A DNA stretch of 64,000 nucleotides, taken from positions 1-64,000 of the forward strand of contig JALQCR010000009.1 in NCBI GenBank assembly GCA_023336205.1, written 5' to 3'. The translations under genes were made by a program, and so were the position numbers. Positions 35,904 to 44,236 of this stretch are shown here, in pieces (the stretch's first letter is position 1; every line of letters starts with the position of its first letter). Under the pieces are notes generated by a model that saw nothing but the letters and a program-made list of their open reading frames with translations, was not told where the DNA came from and made no database searches. Source of the DNA: Pseudanabaena sp. Salubria-1 (lineage in GTDB: Bacteria; Cyanobacteriota; Cyanobacteriia; Pseudanabaenales; Pseudanabaenaceae).

Positions 35904-36722
35904 ATGACTATCCAGAGAAAAGAATCTTGGTATCAATCTAGATTCCCTACGCTTGTTGCCGAATGTAATCCTCAGAGGGTAACACCCCTAATTCGTGGAA
36001 GCCGTTTTTATCGTGAGGTGAAGCTTCAATACGATATGGAAGAAGGAAGTGGCGGCTCAGACATGCCTAATGCCAATGTTGATTTTATTGAACTTGACGC
36101 TGCTGGAAAGCTACACCTTTGGGAAGCAAAACTACTTCACTCATACGAACTTATTAGTGGACGTGTGATTGGACAATTAATGTTTTATGACTGGCTTTTC
36201 CGAACATATGAGAGGGAGCTACTGCGTCCACATTTAGTTGCCTCTGGTCTAAAGCCTGATGAAATAGAAGGTTTCAATAATCCAGAAGAGGATATACGAT
36301 TCTGCTCATGGAATATTCTAGTATGTGGTGGGGAAGGATACGAAATCGCTGCAGGTATTAACCCAGTAATGTGGAATCATCACCTTGTCCCAGAAGACTA
36401 TTTCACCGAAACAGCCCCAAAAGTATCCACCTTTCATCTCTATCACGACCAATCAGGAGATGAAGATGAGCTTATTGTTCAAGATATTTGGCACATGTCC
36501 ATTTTTAATCCCTTGCAAATGGAGCAAAATGCACTGTTGGCATATCTTCAATCTGATGAGAATTGGCTATATAGCTGGGAAATTAATGAAGGTGAATTAA
36601 CGCTGGAACCAAGCCCAGATTTTCCTAAAGATGCTCTTGAGCGTATAGATGATATGCCAGAAGATTTGTACTGGAAATTTACTGGACGAGAACACTTATT
36701 TACATCCGATAAATCATGGTGA
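35904..36722 (+). CDS. Putative PD-(D/E)XK nuclease-like protein
   Basis: About 272 residues, soluble. Near the N-terminus NVDFIELDAAGKLHLWEAKLL gives the D-x(n)-E-x-K core of restriction-like nucleases (aspartate in VDF, then E-A-K). The rest, with GQLMFYDWLFRTYEREL and ACGGEGYEIAAG-like segments, is not familiar. Tryptophan-rich patches fill the C-terminal half. An in-frame ATG at 35889 is possible, but the one at 35904 lacks only five residues and is equally spaced. It lies alone between Uma2 and a noncoding stretch. A defence or repair role would be guesswork. Confidence 0.55.
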   Translation: MTIQRKESWYQSRFPTLVAECNPQRVTPLIRGSRFYREVKLQYDMEEGSGGSDMPNANVDFIELDAAGKLHLWEAKLLHSYELISGRVIGQLMFYDWLFRTYERELLRPHLVASGLKPDEIEGFNNPEEDIRFCSWNILVCGGEGYEIAAGINPVMWNHHLVPEDYFTETAPKVSTFHLYHDQSGDEDELIVQDIWHMSIFNPLQMEQNALLAYLQSDENWLYSWEINEGELTLEPSPDFPKDALERIDDMPEDLYWKFTGREHLFTSDKSW

Positions 36723-37157
36723 ATCAAGTATGTTTTTATAATTTAAACTTTTAGCTCTATGGACTTATGATTTTTTATCTCTATGGTTAAGGATACTTGG
36801 CACAACATAAACTGAAAACATTAAGGCACATTGATTAAAGTTGTTCAATTTGATGCGAAATAACATTTCTAGGTGCTTCTGTATAACAATTCTGGTGCAG
36901 CGGACTGACAAAAAATGATATTCTTGATTACAATTTGCGACCGCTGACTAGGGGCGTTATACCAAAACCGATACGCCCGTTAAAGTAGTCAGTTTCGAGC
37001 AAAGATTAGGCACTCAAAAATGATTTACTTCGTTGTTGAATGCCGAGATATAGGCGATCGCAAAGAAAAGTAATTGATAGGCGATCTCCGAACTTGTGCG
37101 ATGCGTTTATGAAATGTAACGCATCTTAATTTTGTTTTTACCTTTTACCGTTACATA
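36723..37157. other. Spacer without a recognised gene
   Basis: It contains a tiny frame (about 37019-37075, MIYFVVECRDIGDRKEK) that looks like leftover coding text, a GCGTTTATGAAATGTAACGC motif near 37100 also seen at 12.76 kb, and scattered HIP1 sites. No RNA gene is recognised. Confidence 0.5.
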
Positions 37158-37279
37158 AATTCTCATTATGAAACCGATTTTGGTATTTCCAGCGCCAAAG
37201 GCACTGAAAATACCAAAATCGGTTTTTTGAAAGCCCACATTCGTGGGCTTTCAAAAAATCGATTTTTATAATAAGAATT
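37158..37279. repeat. Family-3 hairpin repeat, copy 3 (122 bp)
   Basis: The ends AATTCTCATTAT and ATAATAAGAATT are near-inverses. Inside are the stem AAACCGATTTTGGTATTT around CAGCGCCAAAGGCACTG and a second stem GAAAGCCCAC-ATTC-GTGGGCTTTC. It lies 37 bases after the response-regulator stop and could terminate it. Confidence 0.8.
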
Positions 37280-37315
37280 ACTGATAAACGCTATACAACC
37301 TTATGGATTTGGACT

Positions 37316-38011
37316 TTAAGCATTATTTCGTAATACATAACCAACTCCACGTACAGTGTGCAGTATACGTTTAGAGTTATTGTCTTCTAATTTGATTCGC
37401 AGCGCCCGTATGTAGACTTCGATGATATTAGACTCACCCATAAAGTCATAACCCCATACAGCTTCGAGAATTTGGTCACGGGATAGTACTTGTTGGGGAT
37501 GTCGCAACATAAATTCCAATAGATCAAACTCTTTTGCCGTAAGAACTATTTTCTGTCCAGCCCGATACACCTCATGGGATGGGTGATTTAAAGTGATATC
37601 TTCAAATTGTAAGTTGTCTGAAGTTTCGGGATACATCCGCCGCATTCTGGCTTTGACTCTGGCTAGTAACTCCTCAATACTAAAAGGCTTGGTGAGATAG
37701 TCATCAGCTCCTGAGTTTAACCCCGTCACCCGATCGCTTATTTCATCTTTTGCGGTCAGCATAATAATTGGTACTTGCACTCCCGTTTTGCGTAACCTTG
37801 TACAAACATCTAATCCTGATATTTCGGGCAGCATCCAATCCAAAATCACTAGATCAGGCTGATCGTCACGAGCTATAGTTAATCCATCTAAACCATTGAA
37901 TGCCACAGTAACTTCATAGCCTTCTAAACTAAGTTCTGATTCGATAAACTTGGATAATTTGGGATCGTCTTCAACTAGAAGAATGCGATTATTCATCGTT
38001 GTGGATTCCAT
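37316..38011 (-). CDS. OmpR-family response regulator
   Basis: A 231-residue transcription factor. The receiver has the acidic pair in VEDDPKL, the phospho-acceptor D58 (LVILDWMLPE), the threonine in MLTAKD and K in LTKPF. The C-terminal winged helix shows VLTAKEFDLLEFMLRHPQQVLSR and LRIKLEDN...TVRGVGYVL. The likely true start is the methionine at residue 6 (ATG 37996), as RILLVEDD usually lies at the very N-terminus. The annotated start overlaps the upstream kinase gene by 19 bases, so the pair is co-translated. Targets cannot be inferred. Confidence 0.92.
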   Translation of the reverse strand: MESTTMNNRILLVEDDPKLSKFIESELSLEGYEVTVAFNGLDGLTIARDDQPDLVILDWMLPEISGLDVCTRLRKTGVQVPIIMLTAKDEISDRVTGLNSGADDYLTKPFSIEELLARVKARMRRMYPETSDNLQFEDITLNHPSHEVYRAGQKIVLTAKEFDLLEFMLRHPQQVLSRDQILEAVWGYDFMGESNIIEVYIRALRIKLEDNNSKRILHTVRGVGYVLRNNA

Positions 38012-39438
38012 ATCGGTAAAGTAACTGTAAAAATACTACCTTCATTGGGTTTGGAGAGCACAGTTATTCTTCCATCCATTCCTTCAACTAAGCTTTTTGC
38101 GATCGCTAGTCCCAGTCCCGTGCCATCTCTGGAGCGTGTGGAAGGATCATCACTGCGATAAAAACGCTCAAAGATACGATGTTGATGGGCTAGAGAAATA
38201 CCAATGCCGCGATCGCAAACATGAATTATTGCTTGCTCATCTTTAGTTGCTAATTGAATTTCCACAGGATCAGTAGAATATTTAATCGCATTATCAACTA
38301 AGTTAATTAACACTTGTTGCAGCCGATCTTGGTCAGCCAGAGCAACTATATCTTGATCGGTTGATAATAATTTTACCGAGCGATCGCTGACTTTCTCACT
38401 CATGCCTGCAACTTCCGCAGCTAAAGTATTCAAAAAGACGGGATCTTGACGAAACTGTAAATTACCGCTGTCCGCCCTTGCAAGGTCTAACAAATCTTGG
38501 AGCATTTGGATTGTACGCTCAGTTTCAGCGCTGGCGGTTTCGAGGGCTTGTTTTTGATAAACGCTGAGATTGTCACCTCTCCGTAACAAGCTCTGCAAAT
38601 AACCACAAATAACAGTTAAGGGAGTTCGTAATTCATGGGATACATTGCCGACAAATTGATGCTGCTGCTCCCAAGAACCTGACAGCCGATGCAGCATTTC
38701 ATTAAAAGCCTGTGCTAATCCCAAAATCTCATCAGGAGCCTTAGCTAGTTGCAGTTTCGCCCCACCTAAATCGTCAATAGAAATTACACTTGCCATCTGA
38801 CTCATTTGTTGCAAAGGAACAAGGGCTTTACGAATTCGCAGAGCGATCGCTAAGATCAAAACCCCAGTTGCTATGGTGCTGACGATCGCTAATCCATAAA
38901 TGCCATTATTTAGTTGACGTTGTTCATTGGTGATATCTTGCGAGAGATAGACTTTACCAACTATATTTCCATCTACGATAAGAGCGCTACCACACATGAC
39001 TGCATAGCGATCGCCTATTTGGACTACCTTTGGTGTAGTTGGTACTTCGTTATAACCAATATTTGTCAAGTCTGCCGATAGGTCATGATTATTCGCAGAT
39101 TTAGCAAGAATTCGTCCATCAGAACTCTTAACCAAAACCGATAAGGCTGAAGTCGAAACCTTGTTAGATGTGCGTTCTATTCCTGCGTTAATTCCGCCCG
39201 TTTCCATATACATTTCCACTAGGTCGGGGAAACGCATCGCAATGTACTCCAGCATTTGCTTATGACTATTAACTACAGTCTTTTCCATGCTCCAACCTGC
39301 CCAAGCAGATACCCCCATTAAGCTAATGACGGACAGTGCGATTAGTTCTACGGTCAAACGAAATTGAAGTGAGGTGGTAGAAACTCGCTTACCCAGTAGA
39401 TTAGAAATCGCTGTTCTGATTGATTTATGCATTGGCAT
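37993..39438 (-). CDS. Sensor histidine kinase
   Basis: A 481-residue membrane kinase paired with the response regulator that follows it. Membrane segments at about 27-50 and 178-200 flank a periplasmic sensing region of about 125 residues. Then come a HAMP linker (about 200-255), the dimerisation helix with phospho-acceptor H268 (NVSHELRTPLT) and the ATP-binding domain with LINLVDNAIKYS, DRGIGI and DGTGLGLAI. The cysteine in YAVMCGSALIV could matter for sensing but is unproven. The signal is unknown; ManS- or Nbl-type systems in cyanobacteria have this layout. Confidence 0.92.
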   Translation of the reverse strand: MPMHKSIRTAISNLLGKRVSTTSLQFRLTVELIALSVISLMGVSAWAGWSMEKTVVNSHKQMLEYIAMRFPDLVEMYMETGGINAGIERTSNKVSTSALSVLVKSSDGRILAKSANNHDLSADLTNIGYNEVPTTPKVVQIGDRYAVMCGSALIVDGNIVGKVYLSQDITNEQRQLNNGIYGLAIVSTIATGVLILAIALRIRKALVPLQQMSQMASVISIDDLGGAKLQLAKAPDEILGLAQAFNEMLHRLSGSWEQQHQFVGNVSHELRTPLTVICGYLQSLLRRGDNLSVYQKQALETASAETERTIQMLQDLLDLARADSGNLQFRQDPVFLNTLAAEVAGMSEKVSDRSVKLLSTDQDIVALADQDRLQQVLINLVDNAIKYSTDPVEIQLATKDEQAIIHVCDRGIGISLAHQHRIFERFYRSDDPSTRSRDGTGLGLAIAKSLVEGMDGRITVLSKPNEGSIFTVTLPIWNPQR

Positions 39439-39485
39439 TATTTTGGGCTAAGAAGGATGTAAGGTGCTTCGAGTCATCCTTGTAT

Positions 39486-40118
39486 TTAAAAAACTTTAGC
39501 GGTGCGCCGCTCTACATCAAACTCAAAACGTTTACTATAGTCAGTTATACCGTAGATATTAAAACTAATTGTGGGTTCATCACCAATCACTTCAATCTGG
39601 TGAATTGCATTGGGCATTAAACAGAGAATATCACCTGCCATAAGTATATGTTCGCCTGTTTTGACAATGCGATCGGGAAATTCTGGAGTAGGAGATCGCT
39701 GCCAAAAGGTATTTTTCTCTGCACCATCAATCAACGCCACAATTCCCCACGATCCATGATTATGGATAGGAGAAATACTTTGTGGCGACCAAGCCACAGT
39801 CTGCACCGTTAGGGCAAAGTCTGGTTCATCATAGAGCATTTGGACTGACCAACCTGTTTCGCGATCGGGAAGCAAAAAACTAGTTAATATCCATTCTGAA
39901 CTATTTAATAATCGACGAACTAATGGACAAATTTTTTGTAATCGCAAACGGTCATCTTTTTCTTGCCAGATGATATCTTCAATATCTGTGAGGAATCGAT
40001 AGAGTCGATAGGGCGGCGTAAATGAATCTTCTTGCAAATCATTTAGCTCAGTTGTAAGGGGAAGACATTGGCTCTCATCATTAACTAACCAGTCTTGATT
40101 TGTCTCTTGAATTGACAT
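39486..40118 (-). CDS. Cysteine dioxygenase-like cupin
   Basis: A 210-residue iron-dependent cupin of the type I cysteine dioxygenase superfamily. The metal ligands are H119 and H121 (ISPIHNHGSWG) and H173 (MPNAIHQIE). The usual role is oxidising cysteine or a related thiol to a sulfinate. The tyrosine/cysteine crosslink of mammalian enzymes is not evident. It lies 47 bases upstream of the kinase gene on the same strand and may share its transcript. Substrate specificity is uncertain. Confidence 0.85.
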   Translation of the reverse strand: MSIQETNQDWLVNDESQCLPLTTELNDLQEDSFTPPYRLYRFLTDIEDIIWQEKDDRLRLQKICPLVRRLLNSSEWILTSFLLPDRETGWSVQMLYDEPDFALTVQTVAWSPQSISPIHNHGSWGIVALIDGAEKNTFWQRSPTPEFPDRIVKTGEHILMAGDILCLMPNAIHQIEVIGDEPTISFNIYGITDYSKRFEFDVERRTAKVF

Positions 40119-40147
40119 TACTTTAGCGATTTTTGACGATTTTGATG

Positions 40148-40251
40148 TTATACCAAATCACAAAATGATAATACTTTTGGGAATTAAAAACTTTACTGGG
40201 TTCATTTTTTAATTTCCAAAAGTATTGCCACACATTCGGGAATTTGTATTA
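40148..40251. repeat. Family-1 repeat, divergent copy
   Basis: TTATACCAAATCACAAAATG at the left and the inverted TAATACAAATTCCCGAATG at the right, with a central AATACTTTTGGGAATTAAAAA / TTTTTAATTTCCAAAAGTATT stem. It keeps the size and TATACCAA-type ends of the family but not the CCCTGTAAGGG linker. Confidence 0.6.
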
Positions 40252-40682
40252 CTTCCTGTCGTTACGTAGAACTTAGATGAAGAATCGCTTGCATGGATTA
40301 CCGCAGTATAATCTGCGTGACCTGAATCAATAATTACCAATTGTTCTACCATCCATATCTATCCACAAAATCCTTAATTTACTACCAATAGAACTTAACC
40401 GCCAATAAACCACTTTATACCTATAAATAGATAGTAAATTCCTGCCAAAATCAGCGCGACACTGCCAAACTTGGTAATTCCTTCTGAGTATTTCAGCAGC
40501 AGTTTGGCTTGTTTAGCGAAGCCAGTCAGCAGACTAGATAAGAAGATCACAATCGTGTAGCCCAACGCATAACTTACCATCGTCAGCACTGATAGAACTT
40601 GCGAACCACTTGCCGCCGAAGCCGCAAGCACTGCAAACAGGACAGGACTAGCACAGGGAGAACTAACCAAAGCATAGGTTAA

Positions 40683-41940
40683 CTGAGATCTTGCACCATT
40701 CCTGAAAGAGTTAAGTAGGAATGGGTTTGAGAATAATTTCAAACCCATGACGAGCAGCAATATCGGCACTAATTTGGAGATACCTAAGAAGTTTCAACCA
40801 AAGGACAGAAGGAAATAAAACGGAAAGTGTCAAATCACAGGTAGCTTTCCAGTCCAAGACAGGAGGACTCGACCATTGATCAATCCAATGGGCTAAAAGA
40901 TAAGCAAGCAGAGAGAGGATAAGCCAACGATAAACACCAAGTTTTGTAGATTGCCCAAAACAATGCAAACCAAAGCGATGTTTGATGGTTTTGAAGAATC
41001 CCTCAATCGCCCAACGCTTACGACCTAACATCACCAGATAAGCACCAGAATAAGGATGAGAAGAGACAACAAAGCGTAACTCCCGTTTACTATCAGCTCT
41101 TTTGAGCCAAAACCAAGAGATCGTCAAAGGCTGAGTTAGCCCTTCTAGCAAAATTTGTTGTCCACGTTTGCCATGACGATAAAGTTGTTTGACTGTACGG
41201 CCATCTTGAAGTTTACGATTGTTGCGTACACCGACAACGATGCGCCAAGTCTTGGCGCGGACAGTATTGAAAAACTTCACCGTACTAAACTCAGTATCAG
41301 CAAGGACAATCACAGTCTTGCCTTGGGTTAGTTGCTTGGGTACTGTCCCCAATAACTTACAAGCTAAGTCAGAGGGACTGGGGTATCCTTTGCCGCGCCA
41401 TACTCTAAAACTCCATGGTACGCGCCACTCTCCATAGACCAGATACAGTACAACCAGATGTAGTCCTCGCTTTCCGTTTAGTATTCTCACCCATGGGTCT
41501 GGTTCGTTTTGGGTGGGATTGCTCAAATGTAAAAACTTGCCGCTTTTTTCTAGGGTAGTCAAGTCTATCAGTATCTTTAATGGCACTTGTTTCGATGGGC
41601 GATGCTTGGCGATTTGTCCCAAAATAGCCTGCCGTGTTGACCGAATTACTGCTCTCGTTGACCAGTTATAGTGATTGAGAAATCGGCTGAGTGCACTCGC
41701 TGATTTTATCTGTGTATGTTCTGGATAAGGATGCCTTTGTGCTTCGAGAAATAGTCCTAGTATTGCATTGAGACTTGCTGTTTGATACACACTTGGCATC
41801 AAACACAGAAGACTATACACTAGCCCTTGGGCGTGCTTAACGATGCTTTCCATGCTCGTTATTTAATTTACTACTACGCCCTTTTTTTCACATTTCTGCT
41901 CTTTCTGCAACCCCTTTTCTTGAATGGTGCAAGATCTCAG
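40683..41940. mobile_element. 1258-bp IS, copy 2, TTAA target, inside ccdA
   Basis: The ends CTGAGATCTTGCACCATTC are inverted and the TTAA duplications lie at 40679-40682 and 41941-41944. It has the same length and transposase as the copy at 8986-10243. The host gene joins perfectly when it is removed, so the insertion is clean and recent. Confidence 0.92.
40711..41853 (-). CDS. IS4-superfamily transposase (copy 2)
   Basis: The 380-residue protein is identical to the transposase at 9014-10156, including LIDLTTLEK, LADTEFST and RWAIEGFFKTIK with the DDE residues. The gene is intact, so both copies may be mobile. Confidence 0.9.
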   Translation of the reverse strand: MESIVKHAQGLVYSLLCLMPSVYQTASLNAILGLFLEAQRHPYPEHTQIKSASALSRFLNHYNWSTRAVIRSTRQAILGQIAKHRPSKQVPLKILIDLTTLEKSGKFLHLSNPTQNEPDPWVRILNGKRGLHLVVLYLVYGEWRVPWSFRVWRGKGYPSPSDLACKLLGTVPKQLTQGKTVIVLADTEFSTVKFFNTVRAKTWRIVVGVRNNRKLQDGRTVKQLYRHGKRGQQILLEGLTQPLTISWFWLKRADSKRELRFVVSSHPYSGAYLVMLGRKRWAIEGFFKTIKHRFGLHCFGQSTKLGVYRWLILSLLAYLLAHWIDQWSSPPVLDWKATCDLTLSVLFPSVLWLKLLRYLQISADIAARHGFEIILKPIPT

Positions 41941-42602
41941 TTAAACCAACCCCAAAAGGACCAAGATTAGAGCCGCCAACATTAATTTGAGGTAAAGGAA
42001 TCCTAATCAAGCCCAATAAACCGAATCCCATGATTAAAATAATCGCTCCAACAACCACATTAATGTGACCGCGATATTCCACAATTACAAATCCTGCGAA
42101 GGAAGAAACTAATCCAAATAGGCTAAGAATAATCACATTGCCAAGCACAAACATTCCCGCTTTGATCAAGGCATCTTTGCGAGAGGTAATATTGCGAGTG
42201 CCGATATAGCTCAAATTTATAGGCAGCATAGCAAGAATGCAGGGGGAAATACTGGCAATCAAGCCACCAGTAAATGCGAGAGGCATTAGTACCATTGGAT
42301 TAGCTGTGTCTTGTTGCGAGAACCATTCCTGATAGCGATTTTCCACAACAGAGATGGTATATTCCAGTCCTTTAGATACTGGGTCAATAATTAATAGAGC
42401 GAGTACAAAACCTAGAAGTACTAATCCTCCAAAAACAAACCATTTTTTAGGAATTTTAGGGCTGTTTTTTTTGCCTGTAGTAGTTCGCATAACCAGATCA
42501 TCAGTATCGCGATCGGGTTTCTGAAGATGATTCATATAAGTTTCCTGAAATGAGGTATGAAAAGCATTCCATTTGTCTAATACAAATGGAATGCTTTTGA
42601 GA

Positions 42603-43235
42603 TTATTTTGTCAGTGCAGCATCCAAAACTTTGGTGTAAGTCATTTTGTCGGCATTGTTGCGATGTTGAGCCAAGATCTTGCCCGTAGCAGGATCAACAA
42701 TTGTGATCGAACCAGTTTGAGTTTTGTTCTCTGCCAAAAACTTGCTCAGTCCTAGCTCCTGAGCAGTAGCTTCTGCTGCCGCCGTGGTGGCTTTATCCGA
42801 TACATCTAACACCACAAATTCAACTTTGCCATCGTATTCTTTCTTCAGTTCAGAGACGGTTGGGGCAATATTTTGGCATTTTGAACACCAACTCGCATAG
42901 ACATCAACCACAACGGGCTTGCCCTGCAACTTTTGAGCAAGAGGACCGCCAATAGAAGCGCCAGAGGAAGATTTAGCAGCGCAAGGATCGGCTTTCTTCG
43001 CTGCGCAAGGATCAGCTTTCTTCGCAGCACAAGGATCAGCCTTCTTTGCAGCACAAGGATCAGCCTTCTTTGCAGCACAAGGATCAGCCTTCTTTGCAGC
43101 ACAAGGATCGGGTTTAGTTGCAGTAGTGGTTGTGGCAGCATTGTCTTTGGATGCTTCAGGTGTAGCGCAAGCAATAAATACACCCGTACTCAAGAGCGCG
43201 ATCGCTGCTAATGAAGCAAGATACTTAATTTTCAT
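42603..43235 (-). CDS. Thioredoxin-fold lipoprotein with Cys-rich octapeptide repeats
   Basis: From ATG 43235 about 210 residues: signal sequence with lipobox GVFIAC, then a linker holding six tandem DPCAAKKA units (last DPCAAKSS), encoded by 24-bp repeats between about 42975 and 43119, then a thioredoxin domain (GKPVVVDVYASWCSKCQNIA) with active-site CSKC. The domain should exchange disulfides outside the cytoplasm. The six regularly spaced cysteines could bind a metal such as copper or serve as a thiol store; this is inference. An upstream in-frame start (43280) would bury the signal. It lies between a second thioredoxin gene and the broken ccdA. Confidence 0.85.
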   Translation of the reverse strand: MKIKYLASLAAIALLSTGVFIACATPEASKDNAATTTTATKPDPCAAKKADPCAAKKADPCAAKKADPCAAKKADPCAAKKADPCAAKSSSGASIGGPLAQKLQGKPVVVDVYASWCSKCQNIAPTVSELKKEYDGKVEFVVLDVSDKATTAAAEATAQELGLSKFLAENKTQTGSITIVDPATGKILAQHRNNADKMTYTKVLDAALTK

Positions 43236-43297
43236 AGAATTTTTTGATGACGAATATTGATAATTGAAGGTCAAAGGCATTGGGATAGGCGATCGCC

Positions 43298-43795
43298 TTA
43301 TTTTTTAGATAAAGCTGCATCTAAGACCTTGGTATAGGTAGCTTTATTGGCATTATTGCGGTGTTGCGACAAGACTTTGCCTGTGGATGGATCGACGATA
43401 GTTAACGAACCTGTTTGAGTCTTATTAGCAGCAAAGAAAGCGCTGAGTCCTAACTCTTTGGCGATCGCCTCAGATCTGGCTGTAGAAGATCGATCGGATA
43501 CATCTAGCACCACAAAGTGAACTTTGCCAGCGTAGTCTCTTTTCAGTTGAGAAAGGGTGGGGGCAACATTTTTGCAAGCAGGACACCAACTCGCATAAAT
43601 ATCAACAACCACTGGCTTGCCATGCAATTTCTTGGCAAGAGGTCCACCGACTGAAGAAGATTGAGCATAAGCAGCTTCACCTGCGATCGCCTCGGATAGA
43701 GATTGTTGAATAGATTCTGGCTTTACTAATGCGATCGCCGTGCCAAAGCTTAGTAAGGAAATCGCAGCAAGTGAGGTTAAGAGCCTAGCTTTCAT
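43298..43795 (-). CDS. Secreted thioredoxin-fold protein
   Basis: 165 residues: signal peptide (MKARLLTSLAAISLLSFGTA, cleaved near AYAQS) and a thioredoxin domain with YASWCPACKNVAPT, active-site CPAC. It is a close paralogue of the next gene but lacks the cysteine repeats and the lipobox. The shared C-terminal NNANKATYTKVLDAALSKK and gene order show a tandem duplication. It should act with CcdA in reducing or maturing extracytoplasmic proteins, for instance c-type cytochromes. Confidence 0.88.
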   Translation of the reverse strand: MKARLLTSLAAISLLSFGTAIALVKPESIQQSLSEAIAGEAAYAQSSSVGGPLAKKLHGKPVVVDIYASWCPACKNVAPTLSQLKRDYAGKVHFVVLDVSDRSSTARSEAIAKELGLSAFFAANKTQTGSLTIVDPSTGKVLSQHRNNANKATYTKVLDAALSKK

Positions 43796-43959
43796 AGAAA
43801 TTACTCGGTTAAATATTGGAAGAAATTCAATATAGAATCTATTAAAGGTTAGAAAAATGAGTGGCAGATGAGGACTAGATTGAGATTACATAAATAACAT
43901 TGGGGTGGTTTGGTCAATAAACCGCTTTGAAGTAGCGAGGCATAATTAATTACAAAGTG

Positions 43960-44004
43960 AAACCCGTAAAGTTACATCCCTGAGGGGCGTAACTTTACGG
44001 GTTT
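43960..44004. terminator. 45-bp hairpin
   Basis: AAACCCGTAAAGTTAC pairs with GTAACTTTACGGGTTT around ATCCCTGAGGGGC. It lies between the divergent thioredoxin and helicase genes. The rest of 43796-44236 shows no gene. Confidence 0.6.
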
Positions 44005-44054
44005 TAGTAATTTGTTTCATACAAGTACTTATGGCAATGCAATAGATCTCTAGG

Positions 44055-44113
44055 ACAGATCAAAATCCAAAAGATAAACAGCAGCGCTGTTTATCTTTTG
44101 GATTTTGATCTGT
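44055..44113. repeat. 59-bp perfect hairpin
   Basis: ACAGATCAAAATCCAAAAGA and on to AACAGC, with the exact inverse after GC. It lies 124 bases upstream of the helicase gene, so it is not at a 3' end. Confidence 0.7.
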
Positions 44114-44236
44114 ATTGAAAACCAAATTTTTGCTAAGATTAGTAATTGGCATCAAATACAGTACAAAATTTGGATCTGTTTTACTGCCACCGATCGCAAA
44201 TTCTTCTAATCATCTAGTCACAATACAAACTCTGAT

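Larger units (their letters stand above)
40395..42535 (-). pseudogene. ccdA: CcdA-like thiol-disulfide transporter, IS-disrupted
   Basis: The N-terminal part (42535 to 41945) has membrane segments and the conserved block GGLIASISPCILAMLPINLSYIG. The C-terminal part (40682 to 40395) resumes with LTYALVSSPCASPVLFAVLA and ends FIGIKWFIGG. The cysteines in SPC and SSPCASP are the redox pair that carries electrons across the membrane. Removing the IS and one TTAA restores GVGLTYALVSSP in frame, about 290 residues. It lies upstream-oriented with two secreted thioredoxin-like genes, its natural partners in keeping periplasmic or lumenal thiols reduced. Inactive in this assembly. Confidence 0.88.

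Noticed and set aside
35677..35907. 76-codon frame between the Uma2 and nuclease-like genes
   Set aside because: No ribosome site, odd composition rich in Ile, Tyr and Cys, and it overlaps the next start.
42845..43211. Two repeat-rich frames overlapping the cysteine-repeat gene
   Set aside because: Shadow frames of the 24-bp repeats; the gene with signal peptide and thioredoxin domain explains the DNA.
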